64,000 bases of DNA from Undibacterium paludis (GTDB lineage: Bacteria; Pseudomonadota; Gammaproteobacteria; Burkholderiales; Burkholderiaceae_D): assembly GCF_022568815.1 (NCBI RefSeq), contig NZ_JAKZHX010000005.1, positions 248,001 to 312,000 on the forward strand, in the 5' to 3' direction. Under the pieces are notes generated by a model. That model was given only the letters and a program-made list of their open reading frames with translations. It had not been told where the DNA came from and ran no database searches. Numbering within the stretch: position 1 is the stretch's first letter; every line of letters begins with the position of its first letter. The position numbers and the translations under genes were made by a program. Below, one piece after another: positions 25,686 to 35,793 of this stretch.

Positions 25686-27722
25686 ATGCCACAAAAGCGC
25701 TTTACGCAAAAACTGACGATCTATTACCTGTGGTACACCCTGCTTTTTTTCGTCTTTCTGATCAGTCTGGCGATACTGGAAAAAGAAGGTGTGCCGCGCG
25801 CCTGGATAGGTTATCTGTTCATGTTTGCCACGATCGTCCTGTATGCAGGTATAGGCGTGGTCAGCCGCACTTCGGACATTGCTGAATATTATGTGGCGGG
25901 GCGGCGCGTGCCGGCTGTCTTCAATGGCATGGCGACAGCAGCAGACTGGATGTCGGCCGCCAGCTTTTTGAGCCTGGCCGGTGGCCTGTATTTGCAGGGT
26001 TTTGATGGCCTGGCCTATATCATCGGCTGGACCGGCGGTTTTTGCCTGGTGGCGATGCTGATTGCGCCCTACCTGCGCAAGTTTGGTCAATATACGATAC
26101 CGGACTTTCTCGGTGCCCGCTTTGCCGGTACGCCAGACAACAACGTGGTCAGGATACTGGCGGTGATTGCCACGGTGTTTATTTCTTTTATCTATGTGGT
26201 GGCGCAAATCTACGGCGTGGGGCTGATCACTTCGCGGTTTACCGGCGTGGATTTTTCTGTTGGCATCTTCCTCGGTCTGGCCAGCATACTGGTCTGTTCT
26301 TTTCTCGGTGGCATGCGCGCCGTCACCTGGACCCAGGTGGCGCAATACATCATTATCATCATCGCCTTTTTGATACCGGTCGCCTGGCTGTCGATCAAAC
26401 ATACCAACAGCCCTGTCGCACCGTTGACCTATGGTGAATTGCTACCCGAGCTGGTCAGCAAGGAAAAAGCGTTTGCCAGCGACCCCAGGGAAAAAGAAGT
26501 GCGTGCCATCTATGGTCAGCGCGCAGCGGAGATGCAGAAGAAAATACAGCAATTGCCGCAGTCCTGGGAAGATGGCCGCTTTGAATTGCAACGCAAACTG
26601 GAAGACCTGAAGTCAGGCAACGCATCACTGATCGATATCAAGACAGCCAGCCGGGTACTGGCCGCCTACCCCAAGTCACCGCAAGAGGCGCGGACACGCT
26701 GGACAGACATCAAGAATGTCTACCAGGCCAAGGCACAGCCGGGCTTTTCGCAATACACGCCGTATGCCGCCAGGGACAAAAAAGAATCCGACGACAAGCG
26801 CAATAACTTCATGGCGCTGATACTGTGCCTGATGATGGGCACCGCCGCCCTGCCGCACTTGCTGGTGCGCTATTACACCACACCCACCGTGCGTGAAAGC
26901 CGTGAATCGGTATTCTGGTCGCTGTTTTTCATCATGCTGCTGTATGTGTCCATCCCTGCGCTGGCGGTGCTGGTCAAGTACGATATCTATAGTTCGCTGG
27001 TGGGTAGCGAGTTTTCCCGGCTGCCATCCTGGGTCACCTATTGGGCCAGCATAGACCGCAACAACCCGCTGGTGAGCATTATAGACATTAACCACGACGG
27101 CATCGTCCAGCTGGCCGAGATTGTGCTCGACGGCGATATCGTCGTGCTGGCCACGCCAGAAATTGCCGGCCTGCCCTATGTGGTGTCGGCCCTGGTGGCG
27201 GCTGGCGGGCTGGCAGCCGCTCTGTCGACCGCTGACGGCCTGCTGCTGACGATATCGAACTCACTGTCGCATGACATCTATTACAAGATCATTGACCCGC
27301 AGGCGTCGACGCAAAAGCGGGTGACGATATCCAAACTGTTCCTGCTGGTGGTGGCGCTGATTGCCGCCTATGTGGCCTCACTCAAGCCGGCGGACATCCT
27401 GTCACTGGTCGGGGCGGCATTTTCGGTGGCGGCGTCTGCATTGTTCCCAGCCATGGTGCTGGGCATATTCTGGAAGCGGGCGAACCGCCAGGGCGCCATC
27501 ACCGGCATCGTCACCGGTTTTCTGGTCTGCGTGTTTTATATGCTGTACTGCCACCCGCTGTTCGGCGGCAGTACTGCTAACCAGTGGTTCAATATCGCGC
27601 CGATTTCTGCCGGGGTATTTGGCGTACCGGCCGGTTTTGTGACCATGCTGGTGGTCAGCTATTGCACGCCCAGGCCGGACCCCAAGACGCTGGAGCTGGT
27701 GGATTTCATACGGCAGCCCTGA
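25686..27722 (+). CDS. VC_2705-type sodium:solute symporter
   Basis: 678 residues, 13-14 helices of the SSS (LeuT-fold) family: GVVSRTSDIAEYYVAGRRVPAVFNGMATAADWMSAASFLSLAGGLYL is the Na+-site region, followed by WTGGFCLVAMLIAPYLRKFGQYTIPDFLGAR. A ~115-residue hydrophilic insert (~245-360) lies between helices, a feature of the VC_2705 subfamily that makes it longer than ActP-type symporters. The substrate is probably a short-chain carboxylate such as acetate; inferred from the family and from coupling to the kinase/regulator pair. It closes the operon that starts at 23159. Confidence 0.92.
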   Translation: MPQKRFTQKLTIYYLWYTLLFFVFLISLAILEKEGVPRAWIGYLFMFATIVLYAGIGVVSRTSDIAEYYVAGRRVPAVFNGMATAADWMSAASFLSLAGGLYLQGFDGLAYIIGWTGGFCLVAMLIAPYLRKFGQYTIPDFLGARFAGTPDNNVVRILAVIATVFISFIYVVAQIYGVGLITSRFTGVDFSVGIFLGLASILVCSFLGGMRAVTWTQVAQYIIIIIAFLIPVAWLSIKHTNSPVAPLTYGELLPELVSKEKAFASDPREKEVRAIYGQRAAEMQKKIQQLPQSWEDGRFELQRKLEDLKSGNASLIDIKTASRVLAAYPKSPQEARTRWTDIKNVYQAKAQPGFSQYTPYAARDKKESDDKRNNFMALILCLMMGTAALPHLLVRYYTTPTVRESRESVFWSLFFIMLLYVSIPALAVLVKYDIYSSLVGSEFSRLPSWVTYWASIDRNNPLVSIIDINHDGIVQLAEIVLDGDIVVLATPEIAGLPYVVSALVAAGGLAAALSTADGLLLTISNSLSHDIYYKIIDPQASTQKRVTISKLFLLVVALIAAYVASLKPADILSLVGAAFSVAASALFPAMVLGIFWKRANRQGAITGIVTGFLVCVFYMLYCHPLFGGSTANQWFNIAPISAGVFGVPAGFVTMLVVSYCTPRPDPKTLELVDFIRQP

Positions 27723-27790
27723 TTTGCCAGACTGCCATGCCATGGCGGGTGAGCCTGCTCATTTGCAGAAAAGCCCGCAATATGCTTTAA

Positions 27791-27809
27791 TTTGCAACCT
27801 GGTTGCAAA
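27791..27809. promoter_or_regulatory. Perfect 19-bp palindrome upstream of the ZIP gene
   Basis: TTTGCAACC-T-GGTTGCAAA, a perfect 9+9 dyad around one central base, immediately upstream of the ZIP transporter. The arms match the GCAACC half-site of the AHSA1-ArsR palindromes but with a 1-base spacer. It is a good operator candidate for a dimeric repressor; the protein is unknown. Confidence 0.6.
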
Positions 27810-27824
27810 TTCCCGAGGCTTAAA

Positions 27825-28598
27825 ATTCATTCAACCCTGTTATCCATTCTGTTTGCCACCACGATTGCTGGTGTTTTAAGCATTACTGCCGCCGCTATTT
27901 TTTCGTTTTCGCTGCTGTCCAAGGTTGTTGAACGCATGGTGAGCCTGTCGGTAGGCATCATGCTGTCCACCTCATTGTTGCACGCCCTGCCGGAAGCCTT
28001 TGAATCCGGCGCTGACCCGCGTACGCTGTTTGCCTGCCTGCTCGGCGGTCTGCTGGCGTTTTTCATGCTGGAAAAATTCGCCATCCTGCGTCATTCACAT
28101 CACCATGAAGGCGATGGTCATCATCATGAACATGGTCATGATGCGCATGAAGCAGGCCGGGCTGGATGGATGATACTGGTGGGCGATGGCCTGCATAATT
28201 TTACGGACGGCATACTGATCGCCGCCGCCTTTCTGGCCAATCCCAAGCTGGGTCTGGTGACGGGCCTGGCCATCATCGCCCATGAAATACCGCAAGAGAT
28301 TGGTGATTTCATTGTCTTGCTCAATGCCGGTTTCAGCCGCATGCGCGCCTATGTGTACAACCTGATTTGCAGCATGATGGGTGTGGTCGGTGGCGTACTC
28401 GGCTATTTCACGCTGGAACATGCCAGCGGCATGATCCCCTATGTGCTGGTATTTGCTTCGTCTGGCTTTATCTATATTGCCGTCAGCGACCTGATGCCGC
28501 AAATGCAGCGCCGTGCCACCATCAGGGAAACCATACCGCAGATCATCCTGGTGGCCCTGGGTGTTGCGCTGGTGCTGTTTGTGACTTCGCATCGTTAA
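27825..28598 (+). CDS. ZIP-family divalent metal transporter with His-rich loop
   Basis: About 257 residues of a GufA/ZupT-type ZIP transporter: eight helices, TM2 SVGIMLSTSLLHALPEAFESG, a cytoplasmic loop HSHHHEGDGHHHEHGHDAHE that should bind zinc, then the metal site DGLHNFTDGILIAAAF and HEIPQEIGDFIVLLNAGF. It imports Zn2+ (possibly Fe2+ or Mn2+). The start is uncertain: a TTG at 27792 lies inside the palindrome and has no ribosome site, whereas an ATT at 27825 has GAGG six bases upstream and gives the expected N-terminus (HSTLLSILFATTIAG). No downstream ATG gives a full first helix. Confidence 0.8.
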   Translation: MHSTLLSILFATTIAGVLSITAAAIFSFSLLSKVVERMVSLSVGIMLSTSLLHALPEAFESGADPRTLFACLLGGLLAFFMLEKFAILRHSHHHEGDGHHHEHGHDAHEAGRAGWMILVGDGLHNFTDGILIAAAFLANPKLGLVTGLAIIAHEIPQEIGDFIVLLNAGFSRMRAYVYNLICSMMGVVGGVLGYFTLEHASGMIPYVLVFASSGFIYIAVSDLMPQMQRRATIRETIPQIILVALGVALVLFVTSHR

Positions 28599-28657
28599 GC
28601 TTGTCACTACCAGGGCCATGCAAGCATAGCCCTGTTGCCGCCATACTGATCAGTGTA

Positions 28658-29503
28658 TCAACGCTCTACCGGCCTGCTGGCATCAGCACACCATTCACTC
28701 CAGGAGCCTGGGTACAGCAACGCGCCATGCATGCCGGCTACTTCCAGCGCCAGCAGGTTATGGCAGGCGGTCACGCCGGAACCGCATTGCATGATGGCCT
28801 TGCTGGCATCGCCGACAATGACACCCCATTCATGCTGTAACTGCGCGCCGGGCTTGAAACGGCCATCGACCTGCAAGTTGTCCTTGAAGAAGCGGTTTTT
28901 TGCGCCAGGGATGTGACCACCCACCGGATCGATGGTTTCATTCTCGCCACGGAAGCGATCAGCAGCACGGGCATCCACCAGAGTTCGGGCACCACTGCTG
29001 ATATTGCCCAGCACATCGATGACGTCAACGGTCAGCGCCAAGGTATGCTTCTCGGTGATATGGCCTGCACGGGCTGCCGGGACTTCTGTCGTCACCGGCA
29101 GGTCTGCCGCCTGCCAGGCAGGCAGGCCGCCATCAAGCACGGCCACGGCATCATGACCGATCCAGCGCAACATCCACCACAGGCGCGCCGCATACATGCC
29201 GCCCTGTGCATCATAGACAATGACCTGGGTATCATCATTGATGCCAAAGCTGCGCAGGCTGGCGATGAAGGTTTCTTTCTCTGGCAAAGGGTGGCGGCCA
29301 CGGAATGTGCCATCAGGCCCGGTCTTGGCAGCAGACAGGTGCTGCTCCAGGTTAACGAACTGCGCACCGGGGATATGGCCGTGGTCATAGGCTTTTTGAC
29401 CGGCGCTGTGGTCCATCAGGTCATGGCGGCAATCCAGCACGACCCAGTTGGCATTGTCTTTATGCGTGGCAAGGTTGGCGGCACTGATTAAGGTTTTGAA
29501 CAT
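28658..29503 (-). CDS. sseA: 3-mercaptopyruvate sulfurtransferase (two rhodanese domains)
   Basis: 281 residues from the ATG at 29503, with GGAG six bases upstream. The catalytic loop is CGSGVTAC (Cys240 to Cys247), the CG[S/T]GVT[A/S] motif of 3-mercaptopyruvate sulfurtransferases, as opposed to the CRKGVT of thiosulfate rhodaneses. The inactive N-terminal rhodanese domain covers ~1-135 and the catalytic one ~150-280. It moves sulfur from mercaptopyruvate to a thiol or cyanide acceptor in the cytosol. It converges with the ZIP gene. Confidence 0.9.
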   Translation of the reverse strand: MFKTLISAANLATHKDNANWVVLDCRHDLMDHSAGQKAYDHGHIPGAQFVNLEQHLSAAKTGPDGTFRGRHPLPEKETFIASLRSFGINDDTQVIVYDAQGGMYAARLWWMLRWIGHDAVAVLDGGLPAWQAADLPVTTEVPAARAGHITEKHTLALTVDVIDVLGNISSGARTLVDARAADRFRGENETIDPVGGHIPGAKNRFFKDNLQVDGRFKPGAQLQHEWGVIVGDASKAIMQCGSGVTACHNLLALEVAGMHGALLYPGSWSEWCADASRPVER

Positions 29504-29551
29504 TGAATTCTCCAATTGATGTCAACACGGCTAACGGTCAACCATGCCATT

Positions 29552-30472
29552 CTATTCCGAACTGATGGCATCGCTGGGCAAGGCTTGCTTATTTGTCCTG
29601 GTATTATAAAAGGTCGCGAGCAGGCCGCTGCATAAAATCACGGCAATGCCCAGCCAGCTCAGCCAGTGCAGGCTGTCATGCCAGATCAGCACATCCCACA
29701 TGCTGGAAAATACGATGCCGACATATTGCAGGTTGGCGGTCAGCAAGGGGTTACCAAGACGATAGGCGCGGGTCATGGCCATTTGTGCAGCGGCAGCCGT
29801 CAGGCCTATCGCCAATAACAGGGTCAGGCCACGGACATCCAGACTATGCCAGCTGACATGCTGGGTCGTATTGTCCACTGCCCTGCCAAACAGGGTACCC
29901 AGCACACCGGCAATGGCGCAGGTCATGGAAAAATAAAACACGACGCGGTATTCAGGCTCCCCCAGCAAACCCATCTGCCTGACCTGCATGTAAGCCCAGG
30001 CAGCCAGCATGCCGGAACCAAGGGCCACCAAGCCGCCTATCACCTGATCTGCATGGATGCTGGGCCGCAACAGCATTATCACGCCGACAAAGCCCATGCC
30101 TATTGCCGCCAGCGGTTGCCAGGCCAGCATGCGCCGGGTCTTGAGCCAGGCTCCGCCAAGCAGGATGCCGGCAATCCAGATCGGTGACATGTAATTGAGT
30201 GTGACAGCCATGGCCAGCGGCAGCTTGCTGATGGCATAGAACCACATCCACAGCGAAATCACACCTACCCCGCCACGCAGGAGGTGATGGTAAGGCATGC
30301 GGGTCAGCAGCGTGCCACCCTGCCAGCGTATCAGGGCGATGATCATCAGCATGCCGATGGCGCCGCGATAGGCGACGATCTCGGCCGTGGAATAATCAGC
30401 CGAAGCCAGCTTGACGCAGACACCCATGATGGAAAACAAGAAGCTGGCAACCAGCATCCATAAAGACTGCAT
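29552..30472 (-). CDS. EamA/DMT-family transporter
   Basis: 306 residues from the ATG at 30472 (MQSLWMLVASF), with GGAG ten bases upstream; a GTG at 30505 is weaker. Ten hydrophobic helices in two EamA repeats, with FSIMGVCVKLASADYSTAEIVAYRGAIGMLMI marking the first and the GNPLLTANLQYVGIVFSSMWDVLIWHD end of the second. A small-molecule exporter of the inner membrane; substrate unknown. It lies 48 bases upstream of sseA on the same strand, so co-transcription is possible. Confidence 0.9.
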   Translation of the reverse strand: MQSLWMLVASFLFSIMGVCVKLASADYSTAEIVAYRGAIGMLMIIALIRWQGGTLLTRMPYHHLLRGGVGVISLWMWFYAISKLPLAMAVTLNYMSPIWIAGILLGGAWLKTRRMLAWQPLAAIGMGFVGVIMLLRPSIHADQVIGGLVALGSGMLAAWAYMQVRQMGLLGEPEYRVVFYFSMTCAIAGVLGTLFGRAVDNTTQHVSWHSLDVRGLTLLLAIGLTAAAAQMAMTRAYRLGNPLLTANLQYVGIVFSSMWDVLIWHDSLHWLSWLGIAVILCSGLLATFYNTRTNKQALPSDAISSE

Positions 30473-30560
30473 TGTGTTCTGACTCCAAAATGGAAAGGGA
30501 GGCACAGGCCTCCCTTACATGATTACTTGCTACTTGCATTGAATACGAAAAAACGGGCTT

Positions 30561-30600
30561 CTCACCACAGAGGCACGGAGACACAGCGGTTCACAGAGAA
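30561..30600. repeat. CACAGAG-type degenerate short repeat
   Basis: Four imperfect 8-9-base units (CACAGAGG, CACGGAGA, CACAGCGG, TTCACAGAG) in a row between the DMT and Rieske genes. The same short A/C/G-purine pattern is a dispersed intergenic sequence in many proteobacterial genomes. No coding frame runs through it. Confidence 0.4.
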
Positions 30601-30680
30601 AAAATGAGGCTGCAAAATCCCGGTCTGATGCCATTGTAGATGCGTCTTTCAGCTTGAAGCACACACTTTACCTGTGCACT

Positions 30681-31781
30681 TCAAAACGTCATTTTTTGTC
30701 GGTACCATTCATGGAAGTGTTGCATGCCGTCTTCCATGGGTGACTGGTAGGGGCCGACTTCATTGACGCCACGATCGAGCAGTATCTTGCGGCCAGCATC
30801 CATACGCTGGCCGATTTCATCATCTTCTATGCAGGTTTCCATATAGGCGGCGCGTTCTGCCTCTATGAATTCACGCTCGAACAGGACAATTTCTTCAGGG
30901 TAGTAAAACTCGACGACATTGCGGGTCTTGCCTGTTGCGGTTGGCCACAGGGTGGAAACCACCAGTACATGCGGATACCATTCGACCATGATGTTGGGAT
31001 ACAAGGTCAGCCAGATCGCGCCGTATTTGGGGGTTTCACCATTGCGGAACTTCAGTACCTGTTCCTGCCAGCGCTGGTAAACAGGCGAACCGGATTTTTG
31101 CAGTCCCTTGTGTACACCGACAGTCTGCACACTGTAGTCTTCGCCGAATTCCCATTTGAGGTCATCGCACGATACAAAGCTGCCAAGGCCAGGATGGAAA
31201 GGCTCGACATGATAATCTTCGAGATAGACTTCGATAAAAGTCTTCCAGTTGTAATCACACTCATGCACTTCTACATGGTCAAGCATGTAATCGCTGAAAT
31301 CGAGGTCTTTGGTGACACTGAGATTGGCCATGCGCTCGATGACGTTGTAACCGTTTTGCTCGAACAGCAGGCCATTCCAGTTTTGCAGCGGCGTGCGTTG
31401 CAGGTTAAGACAAGGCGTGTCGGCAAAATGCGGTGCGCCGATCAATTCGCCCTTGAGGTCATAAGTCCAGCGATGCAACGGACAGACAATGTTATTGGTA
31501 TTGCCGCGACCATTGAACATCAGTGCCTGACGATGACGGCAGACATTCGACATCAGTTCTATGCCATGGGCATTACGCACCAGCATGCGGCCTTCGTTTT
31601 CTGCCGCAAGCGTGGCAAAGTCGCCGACATTGGGCACCATCAACTCATGGCCGACATAACGCGGACCAGACTGGAAAAGTTCTTTGATTTCGCGCTGTAA
31701 CAGCGTTTCATCAAAATACACATGAACAGGAAGTTGCGCGTCAGAACGCGCGAGTTTAGACAAAGAAGCCAGATCGGACAT
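30681..31781 (-). CDS. Rieske-type ring-hydroxylating oxygenase, alpha subunit
   Basis: 366 residues from the ATG at 31781 (MSDLASLSKL), preceded by a G-rich ribosome site. A longer frame to 31874 adds a non-homologous hydrophobic stretch. The Rieske [2Fe-2S] site is Cys81-x-His83 and Cys100-x2-His103 (NVCRHRQ, CPLHRW). The mononuclear iron site is in EVYLEDYHVEPFHPGL (His191, His196). It is of the choline monooxygenase/phenylpropionate type and needs a separate reductase, which is not nearby. It could demethylate or hydroxylate a quaternary amine or aromatic acid; substrate unknown. The SRPBCC and GntR genes lie upstream on the same strand, ~290 bases off. Confidence 0.9.
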   Translation of the reverse strand: MSDLASLSKLARSDAQLPVHVYFDETLLQREIKELFQSGPRYVGHELMVPNVGDFATLAAENEGRMLVRNAHGIELMSNVCRHRQALMFNGRGNTNNIVCPLHRWTYDLKGELIGAPHFADTPCLNLQRTPLQNWNGLLFEQNGYNVIERMANLSVTKDLDFSDYMLDHVEVHECDYNWKTFIEVYLEDYHVEPFHPGLGSFVSCDDLKWEFGEDYSVQTVGVHKGLQKSGSPVYQRWQEQVLKFRNGETPKYGAIWLTLYPNIMVEWYPHVLVVSTLWPTATGKTRNVVEFYYPEEIVLFEREFIEAERAAYMETCIEDDEIGQRMDAGRKILLDRGVNEVGPYQSPMEDGMQHFHEWYRQKMTF

Positions 31782-32068
31782 CCCCACCCCCCAAATTAAT
31801 TTGCACCAACCTAAGAGAGAAAGAATCCACAAAAACCTGTTTCGACAAGACTTTCGGTCTTGAAGATAATTCAAACGATCAAACGACTTGAAGAGGAAAT
31901 TTTGGACAGAACCGCAGATTATACCTGATCTGGAAAAATTTACCCTGAAATGATGGCGAAATGATATAGAAACATGAGAAGTTGTCGCAAAGTCAATTCA
32001 TTTTTTCAATCCAGCCATCAAAGCCTGTTGAAAATATTACCTGAGCCTAACGCAAGAGCACAGGCAAT

Positions 32069-32542
32069 TCAGGCGACATGCTGCTTGCCCCTCTCTTGCC
32101 CGGCTTGCAGGACATCTTGCAAACGCTGCAAGGACAATGCCGATTCTGCCACAATGCGGCGACGCAAGACGAGTAAGTTCAGTATTTTCAGCACAAAACC
32201 GGGCAAATCATAATGCAAGTGACGCTCGAACAAGGTGCCCGTCGGGGTGGCTGACACATGGTAGATGACCGTCAGGTTCGCGCCATTATCCACGGTTGCC
32301 TGTCCGGTCCAGCTGCGCTGCTCTGTGTATTCAGTCACGGTCCAGACCAGGTGCCCGGTACGGCCACCGGCACGCACATCTTCTTCAAAGCGCGCTCCCT
32401 TCTTCGCGATGCCAGCATTCTTGGTATACAGCTTCAAGGAAGAAGGATGCCAGTCCGGCCAGTGTGTGGGTGTGCAGGCATAGTCAAATACCTGCTGTAC
32501 GGGGCGCTGTATTTCTATCGCGTTATAGATATGTGTGCTCAT
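32069..32542 (-). CDS. SRPBCC-family (polyketide-cyclase/dehydrase-like) protein
   Basis: 157 residues: AIEIQRPVQQVFDYACTPTHWPDWHPSSLKL at the front, central TGHLVWTVTEYTEQRSWTGQATVDNG strands, a FERHLHYDLPGFVLKILNLLVLRRRI segment and an amphipathic final helix. A single Bet v1-like domain, presumably binding a hydrophobic ligand; family members are grouped as polyketide cyclases/dehydrases but few have an assigned reaction. It begins 20 bases after the GntR gene and is probably co-transcribed with it. Confidence 0.85.
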   Translation of the reverse strand: MSTHIYNAIEIQRPVQQVFDYACTPTHWPDWHPSSLKLYTKNAGIAKKGARFEEDVRAGGRTGHLVWTVTEYTEQRSWTGQATVDNGANLTVIYHVSATPTGTLFERHLHYDLPGFVLKILNLLVLRRRIVAESALSLQRLQDVLQAGQERGKQHVA

Positions 32543-32562
32543 GTGCTTCTTTCAGTTCTGTA

Positions 32563-33243
32563 TCAGCTTCTGTCCAGGGCAGCGCGGGTATAAGCCTCTA
32601 CATTGTCGAGCAGTTTTTCAGTTGCACTGACGGCTGCTTCGGCATCACCACTGGCGATCGCCTCCGCCAGGTCGGCATGGGTCATGGCGGTGACATGGAG
32701 AATGTCTTCAAACTGCGACTGTATCTTCCAGAAGCGGCGCGACAAGGCGTGCATGCGCTGTAATGCAGACACCACGAATTCATTGGCAGCCACCTCAAAC
32801 ACCAATTGATTGAAGGCGCTGTCTGTCTCACTGAGTGCCAGTTCATCCCTGCTGTGTGCCGCCTGGCGAAACTGCTCTGCCAGCGTTTGAAAGCGGACGC
32901 GTTCATCCTTGCCGGCCTTGCGGGTGGCGCTGCGTATCAGGCTGCTTTCCATGGCTCGCCGTGCTTCTATCAGGCGCATCTGGCATTGCAGGTCGACTTC
33001 GCTGACGATCATGCCACGCCGGGGCAGGATCTTGATCAGCCACTCCTGTGCCAGCCTCTGTAAAGCTTCGCGCACCGGCGTGCGGCCAAGGTCGAGATAG
33101 TCGCATAACTCACTTTCGGTAATCGCCTGACCGGGAGCAAGGTCCAGCGAAACGATGCGCAATTCCAGCAGGCGATAGGCACGCGCTGCCTGGGATTCAT
33201 TCTTGATGAGGGGGAAGAGCTTGTGGAATTCTGTTTTATCCAT
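32563..33243 (-). CDS. GntR-family regulator with FCD domain
   Basis: 226 residues from the ATG at 33243 (MDKTEFHKL). The N-terminal winged helix (AYRLLELRIVSLDLAPGQAITESELCDYLDLGRTPVREALQRLAQEWLIKILPRRGMIV) has the FadR-subgroup hallmark LGRTPVREAL. The C-terminal FCD-like helical domain (~80-215) carries the ligand pocket, often a metal-bound carboxylate. It probably controls the SRPBCC gene 20 bases downstream and perhaps the Rieske oxygenase. The target is inferred. Confidence 0.9.
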   Translation of the reverse strand: MDKTEFHKLFPLIKNESQAARAYRLLELRIVSLDLAPGQAITESELCDYLDLGRTPVREALQRLAQEWLIKILPRRGMIVSEVDLQCQMRLIEARRAMESSLIRSATRKAGKDERVRFQTLAEQFRQAAHSRDELALSETDSAFNQLVFEVAANEFVVSALQRMHALSRRFWKIQSQFEDILHVTAMTHADLAEAIASGDAEAAVSATEKLLDNVEAYTRAALDRS

Positions 33244-33330
33244 GGTCTGCAATATCTTGCGTCAGGTCATTTTTTTCAGGTGCAGGTGCATGGGCATGGC
33301 GGACGGCAGGTCACGCTCATTCATACCCGG

Positions 33331-34134
33331 TCACACTCGCTCCGTCACAGGCAGGCACTCTGCCTGCAGCGGTGCCTGTACATGCGGCACCGGCGGCTCC
33401 ATGCCCAGTTGCTGATAGCGCATGGCCACTTCCGGCTTCAGATGTTGCGAGCCATAGCCATTGAATATCGTACCCCACAGGCCGCGCTGCAAATCGGATG
33501 TACCCAGCAGCCAGTCAGCAAAGGGAAAGGTCAGGTTCATATTGTATTCGGTCATCAGTGCCTGGGTGTGATGTACGAGGTGGTTGCGGCGCATGGTGTT
33601 GACCAGGGGCAGATTCCTGACCAGGCTGTTTTCATCGACATGGCAGAGAAAATGCATGGCCTCGTACAAGAGATAAAAACCGATCGCCGTAGCAAATACG
33701 ATATAGCCAAGGTTGTGCCCCGCCAGCAAACCACAGACCAGGCCAAGCAACACACTTTGCAGTGCGACGAGGACGAAAGCATAGGCCGGGAAAAATACGA
33801 TGCGGTATTCACGCGTACTGGCCACCCTCATTTCTTCATGTGTGAAGTAGTGATGATGCTCTTTGGTGTGGCGATACCAGATCAATTGCGACAGGCGATT
33901 CTTGCCACGTTTGTGCAAGCGGTTTTTATGGATGTGCCATTCATTGACATTGGCAAACAGCAAGGTGAAAGGCAAACCCAGCCAGGCCCAGCCGGCAGAC
34001 TGCACCTGTGCCATGGCGAACACGATGAGACTGACACCTGTCACAAAGACGAACAAACCATGCAGGACACCATTGTAGTAAGGACTGATGGCAGACTGGT
34101 ATTGAAGGCGGAACAATCGCTGCTTGTCATCCAT
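33331..34134 (-). CDS. Membrane fatty-acid-hydroxylase/sterol-desaturase-superfamily enzyme
   Basis: 267 residues from the ATG at 34134 (MDDKQRLFRL), strongly supported by AGGAG seven bases upstream; the open frame to 34416 is non-coding in appearance. The di-iron histidine clusters are NEWHIHKNRLHKR, IWYRHTKEHHHYFTHEEM, EAMHFLCHV and RRNHLVHHTQALMTEYNMNLTFPFADWLLGT, as in the fatty-acid hydroxylase family. Four membrane helices (GVLHGLFVFVTGVSLIVFA and following). It should insert an oxygen into a lipid chain; substrate unknown. Confidence 0.88.
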   Translation of the reverse strand: MDDKQRLFRLQYQSAISPYYNGVLHGLFVFVTGVSLIVFAMAQVQSAGWAWLGLPFTLLFANVNEWHIHKNRLHKRGKNRLSQLIWYRHTKEHHHYFTHEEMRVASTREYRIVFFPAYAFVLVALQSVLLGLVCGLLAGHNLGYIVFATAIGFYLLYEAMHFLCHVDENSLVRNLPLVNTMRRNHLVHHTQALMTEYNMNLTFPFADWLLGTSDLQRGLWGTIFNGYGSQHLKPEVAMRYQQLGMEPPVPHVQAPLQAECLPVTERV

Positions 34135-35683
<1,549 letters not shown>

Positions 35684-35793
35684 GCATCTTTTGGTGCCAA
35701 GAGTTTATGACATCGTGTAAGCAGGTGTAATAAACCTTGGTCTTAATGCAACAGTCGTAATACGTTTCAAATCTGGATAAGGAGCGGGAGTCT

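Noticed and set aside
25494-26402. Long minus-strand frame of 302 codons opposite the symporter
   Set aside because: His/Gln/Arg-rich translation typical of an antisense frame; the sense strand carries a clear symporter.
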